Part shown: piece by piece, positions 52,352 to 60,116 of the stretch
Position numbering within the stretch: position 1 is the stretch's first letter
Layout of the letters: each line of letters opens with the position of its first letter
DNA from: JALEFZ01 sp039817415
GTDB lineage: Bacteria; Bacteroidota; Bacteroidia; J057
Direction: 5' to 3'
Assembly: GCA_039817415.1 (NCBI GenBank)
Contig: JBCBVV010000034.1
Span: forward strand, 1-64,000
DNA: 64,000 nucleotides
The notes under the pieces: model-generated
The model's input: the letters and a program-made list of their open reading frames with translations, nothing else
Told to the model about the DNA's origin: nothing
Database searches by the model: none
Translations under genes and position numbers: made by a program

Positions 52352-53290
52352 ATGAAACATTTTACTTCGCTGGCCGATGTCGACGATCCCAAACAGCTCC
52401 TTGCATTGGCCAAGGAGCTAAAAGAAAATCCTTACAGATGGGCTGATTTAGGCAGGCAAAAAACCCTTTGTCTCCTTTTTCTGAATCCTTCGCTCCGAAC
52501 AAGGCTCAGCACTCAAAAAGCTGCCATGCAATTGGGGATGGAGGTCATGGTCATGAACATCAATCAAGATGGCTGGAAGTTGGAATTTCAGGATGGGGTC
52601 ATCATGGATAGCGGTAGTGCAGAACACATCAAAGAAGCTGCGGCCGTAATTGGAAGTTACTGCGATATCGTTGGTCTTCGGACCTTCCCTCAATTTGAAA
52701 GCAGGGAAGAAGATTATTCTGAGCGCTTGTTGAAGGCTTTCATGAATCACTGTGGGGTTCCTGTGGTTAGCTTGGAATCAGCGACTCGCCACCCCTTACA
52801 ATCTCTGGCAGACTGGTTGACCATAGAAACCACCAAAAAGACTGCTAAACCAAAGGTTGTTCTCTCTTGGGCGCCTCATCCTAGAAGACTGCCACAAGCC
52901 GTTGCCAATTCCTTTTTGGAATGGATGAAGATAGCTGATGTAGACCTCCACATTACCCATCCCAGGGGGTTTGAACTCTCAGAGGAATTTTCTCAAGGTG
53001 TACCCGTCCATTATGATCAAAGATCGGCCTTTGAAGGTGCTGACTTTGTATACACCAAAAACTGGTCAGCTTACAAAGACTATGGACACTTAATCTACCC
53101 CCATCCAGATTGGACTGTAAGTCGCCACAAATTAGGATCAGCCAAGTTTATGCACTGTCTTCCGGTAAGAAGGAATGTCGTAGTTACAGACAATGTATTA
53201 GATAGTTCCAACTCAATTGTAATCGAACAGGCAGGAAACCGCGTCCCAGCTGCACAGGCTGTATTGACTACCATGTTGATGAACCTATGA
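52352..53290 (+). CDS. argF': N-acylornithine carbamoyltransferase, probably N-succinyl type
   Basis: The 312-residue protein belongs to the acylornithine branch of carbamoyltransferases. It has the carbamoyl-phosphate motif S47-L-R-T-R51, the HPLQSLADW segment and HCLPVRRNV. Ala90 (in DSGSAEHIKE) occupies the position where acetyl-specific enzymes have Glu and the Bacteroides succinyl-specific enzyme has Pro90. Exchange of that Glu to Ala, Pro or Ser switches the acetyl enzyme to succinyl use (from memory). It overlaps argB by four bases. Confidence 0.94.
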   Translation: MKHFTSLADVDDPKQLLALAKELKENPYRWADLGRQKTLCLLFLNPSLRTRLSTQKAAMQLGMEVMVMNINQDGWKLEFQDGVIMDSGSAEHIKEAAAVIGSYCDIVGLRTFPQFESREEDYSERLLKAFMNHCGVPVVSLESATRHPLQSLADWLTIETTKKTAKPKVVLSWAPHPRRLPQAVANSFLEWMKIADVDLHITHPRGFELSEEFSQGVPVHYDQRSAFEGADFVYTKNWSAYKDYGHLIYPHPDWTVSRHKLGSAKFMHCLPVRRNVVVTDNVLDSSNSIVIEQAGNRVPAAQAVLTTMLMNL

Positions 53291-54084
53291 AAGAAACCCT
53301 TTACGTCATCAAAGTCGGAGGAAAAATCCTCGAAACACCTGACAAACTCGAATTGGTCCTCGATCAATTTGCCAGTATAAAAGGAAAAAAGATTCTAGTT
53401 CATGGAGGAGGAAGAACTGCTACCCAATTGGCAGAAAAGCTAGGTATTGAAGCCCCCATGGTGAATGGACGAAGGATCACCAGCGATGACATGATGGAAA
53501 TTGCCGTCATGGTATATGGAGGTTTAATGAGTAAAAACCTAGTGGCTCGCCTGCAAGCCAGAAGGGTAAATGCACTAGGATTATCTGGTGCTGACCTCAA
53601 TTTAATCCTCGCCCATAAGCGTCCAGTTAAGGATATTGATTATGGCTGGGCAGGGGATGTAGATGCTTTACATGCTACCCATTTGGACTTGCTCCTAAGC
53701 AATGACATTGTTCCTGTATTTGCCCCCTTAACCCACAACGGTAAGGGGCAAATGCTCAATACCAATGCTGACACCATTGCCTCCACCGTAGCCAGAGGGA
53801 TGACTGAAAAGTATGAGGTTACCTTGGCCTACATCTTCGAGATGCCTGGAGTTATGAAAGACCCTGATGACATGGATAGTTTAATCTCCTTTGTCAATCC
53901 AGAGCTCTTCAAAAGCTATCAAGCAAATGGTGAAATATCAGGAGGTATGATTCCTAAATTGAGCAATGCCTTTGAAGCTATCGACCATGGGGTAAGCAAA
54001 GTATTAATCGGTCGATATGACGCCATTGACAAAATAGGAAGTCAGGAATACATCGGTACGACCCTCTCAAATAATCCATCATGA
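53287..54084 (+). CDS. argB: N-acylglutamate kinase
   Basis: The 265-residue amino acid kinase has the N-terminal IKVGGKIL, the HGGGRTATQL nucleotide and substrate segment, and SGGMIPKLSNAFEAI near the end. It phosphorylates N-acetyl- or N-succinylglutamate. Both ends overlap neighbouring genes by four bases. Confidence 0.95.
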   Translation: MKETLYVIKVGGKILETPDKLELVLDQFASIKGKKILVHGGGRTATQLAEKLGIEAPMVNGRRITSDDMMEIAVMVYGGLMSKNLVARLQARRVNALGLSGADLNLILAHKRPVKDIDYGWAGDVDALHATHLDLLLSNDIVPVFAPLTHNGKGQMLNTNADTIASTVARGMTEKYEVTLAYIFEMPGVMKDPDDMDSLISFVNPELFKSYQANGEISGGMIPKLSNAFEAIDHGVSKVLIGRYDAIDKIGSQEYIGTTLSNNPS

Positions 54085-55163
54085 GCCTAGATACCCTTAG
54101 CGAGAAGGTCATTGCCTTGCTCAAACGGTTGATTGAAACCCCTTCGCTTTCTAGACAGGAGGAAAACACAGCTTCTATCTTGGCGAACTTCCTCGAAAAT
54201 GAAGGAATTTCCATCCACAGACAAGGACATAATGTCTGGGCTAGGAATAAGGGATGGCAGGAATCAAAGCCAACCCTTCTTCTCAATTCACATCACGATA
54301 CCGTCAAGCCCAATCCCGCTTGGACCAAAGAACCCTTTCAAGCAGAATTGGAGGGGGATAAGTTATATGGATTGGGAAGCAATGATGCAGGGGGTCCGTT
54401 AGTGTCACTCATCGCTACCTTCCTCCATTTTTATGAAGAAAGGGAATTGCCCTTTAACTTGATTCTTGCTGCAACGGCTGAAGAAGAGATTTCAGGCCCT
54501 AATGGAATTGCCTCGATTCTCCCGAAAATAGGATCTTTCGATTTTGGCATCATAGGAGAACCTACTCAGATGGACTTGGCCATAGCCGAGAAAGGCTTAA
54601 TCGTCATGGACTGTGAGGCGAAGGGAGTCTCTGGACATGCAGCCAGAGAAGAAGGGGTTAATGCTATATATCAAGCCATTCCAGACATCAATTGGTTTCA
54701 ATCTTACCAATTCAAGGAAGTAAGCCCCTTGTTAGGACCAGTAAAGATGTCCGTAACCCAAATCGAAGCGGGCCAACAACATAATGTAGTCCCTGCCTCC
54801 TGCAAGTTTGTCGTGGACGTACGGACCAACGAATGTTATACCAATGCAGAGGTGGTTGAAATCATTCGTCAGCATGTCTCCTCTGAGGTGAATCCAAGGT
54901 CTTTGAGGCTGAATTCCTCTGGAATCGATCTCGATCATCCCTTTGTGCAAAGAGTAAAAAGCATGGGTAAACAACTTTATGGTTCCCCTACCCTGTCAGA
55001 TCAGGCCTTGATTCCTTACCCTACCATCAAAATGGGACCTGGTGATTCTGCTCGTTCGCATACTGCCAATGAATACATCAAGCTTTCTGAAATCAAGGAA
55101 GCCATTCCTCTATATATCAAGCTTTTACAGGACTTACCACTCACCAAAAACACATCATCATGA
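54081..55163 (+). CDS. argE: N-acylcitrulline/acylornithine deacylase, M20 family
   Basis: The 360-residue metallohydrolase has LLNSHHDTVKPNP (zinc His and bridging Asp), YGLGSNDAGGP, the catalytic AATAEEEISG and GEPTQMDLAI, in the standard M20 order. Because the carbamoyltransferase acts on acylated ornithine, the expected substrate is N-acylcitrulline. Overlaps argB and argH by four bases each. Confidence 0.93.
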   Translation: MSLDTLSEKVIALLKRLIETPSLSRQEENTASILANFLENEGISIHRQGHNVWARNKGWQESKPTLLLNSHHDTVKPNPAWTKEPFQAELEGDKLYGLGSNDAGGPLVSLIATFLHFYEERELPFNLILAATAEEEISGPNGIASILPKIGSFDFGIIGEPTQMDLAIAEKGLIVMDCEAKGVSGHAAREEGVNAIYQAIPDINWFQSYQFKEVSPLLGPVKMSVTQIEAGQQHNVVPASCKFVVDVRTNECYTNAEVVEIIRQHVSSEVNPRSLRLNSSGIDLDHPFVQRVKSMGKQLYGSPTLSDQALIPYPTIKMGPGDSARSHTANEYIKLSEIKEAIPLYIKLLQDLPLTKNTSS

Positions 55164-56491
55164 AACTCTGGGACAAAGGCCAAGAAACAGATCAATTACT
55201 TGAGACATTCACAGTTGGACTAGACAGAGAACTGGATATGTATCTTGCCCCATATGATATTTTGGGGAGTTTGGCTCACATTCAAATGCTGACTAAGGTT
55301 GGCCTGCTGGAGAAAGATGAATGGAAAGAACTGTCAAACGAGTTGAAGGATATTTACAAAGAAATTGAGGAAGGGCTTTTTGATATTCAGGACGGTATTG
55401 AGGATGTCCATTCGCAGGTAGAATTCAACCTGACCAAGCGCTTGGGAGATGTAGGCAAAAAGATTCATTCTGGCCGATCAAGAAATGATCAGGTCTTGGT
55501 TGATCTCAAGTTGTTTTTCGTTGATGTCATCCACGAAATTCAAAAGGAAACTGAAAGTCTTTTTGATATTCTACAAGAAAAAAGCGAACAGCACCGAGAA
55601 ACGCTTTTACCCGGATACACCCATACACAGGTAGCGATGCCTTCCTCCTTTGGCTTGTGGTTTGGAGCTTATGCAGAAAGTCTGGTCGAAGATATTTATA
55701 TGCTAGCAGCCGCCTATAAGGTAGTAGATCAAAATCCTTTGGGATCAGCCGCAGGCTATGGTTCTTCCTTTCCCCTAGATAGAGAATACACGACAGAACT
55801 CCTTGGATTCTCTACCATGGCCTACAATGTGGTCCATGCCCAAATGGGAAGAGGGAAAACAGAGAGGCTATTAGGCTATGCAGTCGCCTCCTTGGCTAGT
55901 ACTCTCAATAAACTGGCAGCGGATGTATGCCTGTACACTAGCCAGAACTTTGGTTTTATTTCCTTACCAGATTCGCTAACAACTGGATCGAGCATTATGC
56001 CCCACAAAAAGAATCCTGACGGATTTGAAATACTAAGGGCAAGAACCAACCGTTTGCAGGCTATTCCTGCGCAAATTGGAATGATCACCACAAACCTGAC
56101 TTCGGGCTACCATAGGGACCTCCAGTTGACCAAAGAAATTCTACTTCCTGCCCTTCAGGAGTGTCTGGAGTGTCTGCGAATGGCCCAATACATGGTAAAG
56201 CGCATCAGAGTTCATGAAGACTTGCTAGAAGCAGATATGTACCAATATGTCTTCAGTGTAGAAGTCGTGAATGAGTTGGTACTAAAGGGCATGAGCTTCC
56301 GTGAGGCCTACAAACAAATAGGCAAAGACATCAAGGAGGGTAGTTATTCTCCTTCAAAAACTATCAAACATACACATGCGGGTAGCATAGGGAATCCAGC
56401 CAATGAGGAAATCAAAAAGAAATTCCAACAGGCTAGTCTTTCCTTTAGCTTTGACAGGTTTCAACAAGCTTGGAGAGATTTATTGGCTTAG
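55160..56491 (+). CDS. argH: Argininosuccinate lyase
   Basis: The 443-residue lyase releases arginine and fumarate. The signature GSSIMPHKKNPDGFE with the catalytic Ser loop, and HSGRSRNDQV, are present. Last gene of the cluster. Its stop is three bases from the stop of the convergent phosphodiesterase gene, and no terminator hairpin is visible. Confidence 0.96.
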   Translation: MKLWDKGQETDQLLETFTVGLDRELDMYLAPYDILGSLAHIQMLTKVGLLEKDEWKELSNELKDIYKEIEEGLFDIQDGIEDVHSQVEFNLTKRLGDVGKKIHSGRSRNDQVLVDLKLFFVDVIHEIQKETESLFDILQEKSEQHRETLLPGYTHTQVAMPSSFGLWFGAYAESLVEDIYMLAAAYKVVDQNPLGSAAGYGSSFPLDREYTTELLGFSTMAYNVVHAQMGRGKTERLLGYAVASLASTLNKLAADVCLYTSQNFGFISLPDSLTTGSSIMPHKKNPDGFEILRARTNRLQAIPAQIGMITTNLTSGYHRDLQLTKEILLPALQECLECLRMAQYMVKRIRVHEDLLEADMYQYVFSVEVVNELVLKGMSFREAYKQIGKDIKEGSYSPSKTIKHTHAGSIGNPANEEIKKKFQQASLSFSFDRFQQAWRDLLA

Positions 56492-56494
56492 GCA

Positions 56495-57394
56495 TTACCT
56501 GGAGAATCCTAGGTCTTCTAGTACTTGCCACATGAGATCAGGACGATCGGTAATCAAACCATCTGCTCCTAGGTCGATAAGCAATTCCATATCGGCTGGA
56601 TCATCAATGGTCCAATAATGGACAGCCATGTTTCTGGAATGAGCTGAATTCACAATACGATTCGTCGCCATGTTGATTCCAGCCTGAGACATCGGAATCT
56701 GCACTGCCATCGCCTTCGGATGGTATAAAAAACCAACGCCACTTAAGCCCGAGAAGACAAAATCCTCTACTTCATCTTCACTACCCGAAATCATGTATTT
56801 CCCTTCTGTGATGTCGAGGAAATAATCCAGCACCTCTTTGCTGAATGAAGCGACGATCACTCGGTCTTCCAGGTTATAATTGTCTAACAGCTCCTTCAAT
56901 AACTCAGCATGTCTCTTTCCGTCTTCTCCCCTATCCTTGATTTCTATGACCAAAGGAGTACCAGGAAATGACTCAATCACTTCTGATAGCAAAGGAACCT
57001 CAATCAAAGTATCTGTGTAGGGGGTTTCACCAATGATGTCTTTGAACTTGGCACCAAAGTTAAAGCCTCTTAATTCGGCTAAGCTGTAGTCTATAACCTT
57101 ACCTTCCCCATCACTGGTTCTGTCTACCGTCAAGTCATGGTGGCAAACGATGTGTTCGTCAGCTGTCAAAGCCAAGTCGATTTCTAGAGCATCTACCCCA
57201 ATTTCCATTGAACCCTTGAAGGCCACCATGGTATTCTCGGGAAATAAATCTTTGGCACCACCATGTGCAATAACCCAAGGCCTTTCTCCTTCTTCTATGC
57301 GAAAGATATTCTCAGGTGCGAGATCCTGTTTGGGTACACAAGCAGGCAATCCACCTAACATAATGGCCAGTAGAATGATATAGGTATGTCTCAT
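56495..57394 (-). CDS. Glycerophosphodiester phosphodiesterase, lipoprotein
   Basis: The 299-residue enzyme cleaves glycerophosphodiesters to glycerol-3-phosphate and an alcohol. After a lipoprotein-like signal (MLGGLPACVPK) come the GDPD motifs: AHGGAKDLFPENT, ALEIDLALTADEHIVCHHD (catalytic Glu, Asp and His), and VIEIKDRGEDG. The C-terminal LGADGLITDRPDL is typical. It is likely envelope-anchored. It lies 7 bases downstream of the small membrane gene. Confidence 0.93.
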   Translation of the reverse strand: MRHTYIILLAIMLGGLPACVPKQDLAPENIFRIEEGERPWVIAHGGAKDLFPENTMVAFKGSMEIGVDALEIDLALTADEHIVCHHDLTVDRTSDGEGKVIDYSLAELRGFNFGAKFKDIIGETPYTDTLIEVPLLSEVIESFPGTPLVIEIKDRGEDGKRHAELLKELLDNYNLEDRVIVASFSKEVLDYFLDITEGKYMISGSEDEVEDFVFSGLSGVGFLYHPKAMAVQIPMSQAGINMATNRIVNSAHSRNMAVHYWTIDDPADMELLIDLGADGLITDRPDLMWQVLEDLGFSR

Positions 57395-57401
57395 GACGTT
57401 G

Positions 57402-57740
57402 TTAGTAAAAGAGGATTAATAGAAAAGCTGCCAGAAAGTAAGTCAAAGTAATCGAACTGATGATAATAGCCAGTCTGCGGAAAAGTTTTCTTTTGATGCG
57501 CTTTTTGGCGAAGATAGCCAATCCCAGCCCTCCCAAGGCGAAGAGCAAACCCACTATACTAAGCGGCGGAATCGCAATCATGATAGCCCCTAATACCGAT
57601 AGACCGAGTGTGGCTATCCCAACTTTGTCAAGCTCTGCTTTTTCCATGATTTCCTGTTGGGGTTGATCCGCACTTACGTTCGTGTCAGGGAGGGAAAAAA
57701 TCCCCAGCATGACCACTATAAGGGTTGCAATAGCTTTCAT
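57402..57740 (-). CDS. Small membrane protein of unknown function, 112 aa
   Basis: After a signal peptide (LIVVMLGIFSLPDTNVSA) the protein has about three membrane helices separated by a basic loop (KKRIKRKLFRR). It is cotranscribed with the phosphodiesterase gene, seven bases downstream. I do not recognise the family. Confidence 0.75.
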   Translation of the reverse strand: MKAIATLIVVMLGIFSLPDTNVSADQPQQEIMEKAELDKVGIATLGLSVLGAIMIAIPPLSIVGLLFALGGLGLAIFAKKRIKRKLFRRLAIIISSITLTYFLAAFLLILFY

Positions 57741-57911
57741 AGATGAATTTTAGGACAAGTTAACATGGGTAAGTTACCTCATTGTAAAGTGTCACCCCTC
57801 TTCTTGCTTATTATCAGCAGGAAGCTTTATGAAAAGTCAGTATAAATAACTGATCCTCAGTAGATATTGAATCGTATTCATATACAGAGAGCAACTTAAA
57901 ACCGAGGTCAT

Positions 57912-58364
57912 ATGAGAACGAGATCACACAGTATCAGAGAAAGACTTGACAGCAGGCTACTCACAAGAGAAGGCAATGTCAAGCGAAATAGTCTTATGGG
58001 GAATCTCCATAGAAACTATCAAATCAATCACGAAGAATCACACTATCCGATGAAGGTAGATGAGGAAATCATTCTTCCCATTCCTGAAGTAGACAAGGAA
58101 AACATTGAGGTGAGAGTGATTGGAGGATTGTTGATCATCAAAGTTCTAAAATTGACCTATGAGACCATAGAAGAGGAAGAGCAGAGTCTCCTAAAAAGCC
58201 AAAAAAGGCTAGACTCTCACGAGATCGTGCTGGAATTGGAGGAAGAGGTAGATACAAGTCAAATCTTCTGTAGATGGGTAAACCATGAATTGATCATAGG
58301 ATTGTGTAAAGGTGATAGCGCTAAGCGCGTAGCGTCTTTTCACCGTGAAATAGAGATCATATAG
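57912..58364 (+). CDS. Divergent Hsp20/alpha-crystallin-like protein
   Basis: The 150-residue protein has an Arg/Ser-rich N-terminal 45 residues, then a beta-sandwich-like core: LPIPEVDKENIEVRVIGGLLIIKV (quoted in part) matches the 'lPGvdkedIeV...dgvLtI' start of Hsp20, and IVLELEEEVDTSQI matches its 'f.LPe.VD...I'. The usual C-terminal I-x-I and the exact G-V-L segment are altered. Probably a small heat-shock-like chaperone or an Hsp20-fold relative. Confidence 0.7.
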   Translation: MRTRSHSIRERLDSRLLTREGNVKRNSLMGNLHRNYQINHEESHYPMKVDEEIILPIPEVDKENIEVRVIGGLLIIKVLKLTYETIEEEEQSLLKSQKRLDSHEIVLELEEEVDTSQIFCRWVNHELIIGLCKGDSAKRVASFHREIEII

Positions 58365-58410
58365 AAAAATATAAGCTAGAATTTTGGTAAAGTCGTTGTG
58401 TATGTAGATA

Positions 58411-58435
58411 AGTCGCTCCCTTGGGGGCGGCTTTT
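58411..58435 (+). terminator. Intrinsic terminator after the Hsp20-like gene
   Basis: A GC-rich stem AGTCGCTCCC / GGGGGCGGCT with two wobble pairs (58411-58420 with 58422-58431) is followed by five T on the plus strand, about 47 bases past the stop. Confidence 0.7.
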
Positions 58436-58613
58436 TCCTTTCTTGTGGATTGACTGTTTCAAATCCCCCTGCTCTCCTGTACATCTGTCCCCCAACTAAT
58501 AAATTAAAAAGATTGTATTTTTAGGATTATCGGAAAAGTTGGACCACCTCAAGGAAGGTTTTTCAACCTAATCCATTTATTCTGTATATACATTAGGATA
58601 CTAGAACCTACTT

Positions 58614-59969
58614 ATGAAAAACTCCAATATTGCCTTATGGTCCATCACTGTGGCTTTGGCAGGCTTCCTATTCGGATTTGATACGGTAGTCATTTCAGGG
58701 GCAAATGAACCCATTAAAGAATTATGGAATACTTCTCCTTTTTTCCATGGAACCTTCATCATGTCTATGGCGCTATGGGGAACGGTTGTTGGCTCCTTAT
58801 TAGGCGGGATTCCCACTGATATATGGGGAAGGAAGAGAACTCTTTTTTGGATCGGAATATTGTACTTAGCCTCTGCTGTAGGTTCCGCCTTAGCTCCTGA
58901 TCCCTTTTCTTTCTCATTCTTTAGGTTTATAGGAGGACTAGGTGTAGGGGCTTCGACGGTTGCTGCTCCTATTTATATATCTGAGATTTCATCTGCGAAG
59001 AATCGAGGTCGATTGGTAGCACTTTACCAGTTTATGATTGTCTTCGGAATTTTTGTGGCCTTCTTCTCAAATTATTTCCTTAATGGTTTTGGGGGAGAAA
59101 ATGATTGGAGATGGATGATGGGTGTTGAGGCAATTCCAGCGTTGCTATACTCCCTTTTCATATTGACGGTTCCCAATTCTCCTAGGTGGTTAGCCATGAA
59201 AGGGAGAGATGAAGAAGCCAAATCTGTTTTGGAAAAAATGGAGTTAGATACCCCAGTCAATCAGGCTATGGAGGAATTGAAAAACTACTTTGCCACCACA
59301 ACCAAAGGAGGTTTTTTTTCAGGCTTATATAACAAATCCATTTTCTTAGCCTTTTTGTTAGCTTTTTTTAACCAGTGGTCCGGAATCAACTTCATTTTAT
59401 ATTATGCCCCTGAAATTCTGTCCAAAGCAGGACTGAGTACAGAGGGTTCACTATTTAGCTCCATTTCCATTGGCGGAATCAATTTGGTTTTTACCATGCT
59501 GGGGCTTTATCTGATTGACCGAATGGGTCGAAAACAATTGATGTACATCGGTTCTATTGGGTACATTATTAGCTTGGCGATGGTAGCCTATGGATTCTAC
59601 AGCGACGCGAGCTCAACCATGCTATTGACTTTCATTTTGATTTTCATCGCTTCTCATGCTATTGGTCAAGGAGCTGTGATTTGGGTATTTATCTCTGAAA
59701 TTTTCCCTAATGAGGTGCGTTCATTTGGAACTTCTCTAGGGACAGGAACTCACTGGGTATTTGCAGCAGTGATTACGCTCTTGACCCCCATTTTTATTGA
59801 CGAAAAAGAAGGAATATTTGGTGATAACCCATGGCCTGTATTTGCCTTTTTTGCTGGAATGATGGTGTTGCAGTTATTATGGGTTCATTTTGCCATGCCA
59901 GAAACAAGAGGAAGAAGCCTGGAAGACCTCAAAGACGAATTAGGACTTGGAGAAAAGGTAAATGGCTAG
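58614..59969 (+). CDS. Sugar:proton symporter, MFS sugar porter family
   Basis: The 451-residue transporter has 12 helices and the sugar-porter landmarks: GFDTVVISGA in helix 1, RFIGGLGVGASTVAAPIYISEI, PNSPRWLAMKGR after helix 6, a QWSGINFILYYAPEI helix 7 and PETRGRSLEDL at the end. It precedes the GH32 gene by 147 bases, so fructose or short fructans are the likely substrate. Confidence 0.93.
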   Translation: MKNSNIALWSITVALAGFLFGFDTVVISGANEPIKELWNTSPFFHGTFIMSMALWGTVVGSLLGGIPTDIWGRKRTLFWIGILYLASAVGSALAPDPFSFSFFRFIGGLGVGASTVAAPIYISEISSAKNRGRLVALYQFMIVFGIFVAFFSNYFLNGFGGENDWRWMMGVEAIPALLYSLFILTVPNSPRWLAMKGRDEEAKSVLEKMELDTPVNQAMEELKNYFATTTKGGFFSGLYNKSIFLAFLLAFFNQWSGINFILYYAPEILSKAGLSTEGSLFSSISIGGINLVFTMLGLYLIDRMGRKQLMYIGSIGYIISLAMVAYGFYSDASSTMLLTFILIFIASHAIGQGAVIWVFISEIFPNEVRSFGTSLGTGTHWVFAAVITLLTPIFIDEKEGIFGDNPWPVFAFFAGMMVLQLLWVHFAMPETRGRSLEDLKDELGLGEKVNG

Positions 59970-60116
59970 TGGACCTCAAAGTTATCAACAAAGGGCCCAT
60001 ACACGAATTGGGTATGCTGTGCTCTACACAAGGCTTTTTCCCCAAACAAAAAAAGCAAAACACCTTGAGGCTGTCTCATTAATCATTATTTTGGCTTAAA
60101 ATTTTCAGGAAATCGT

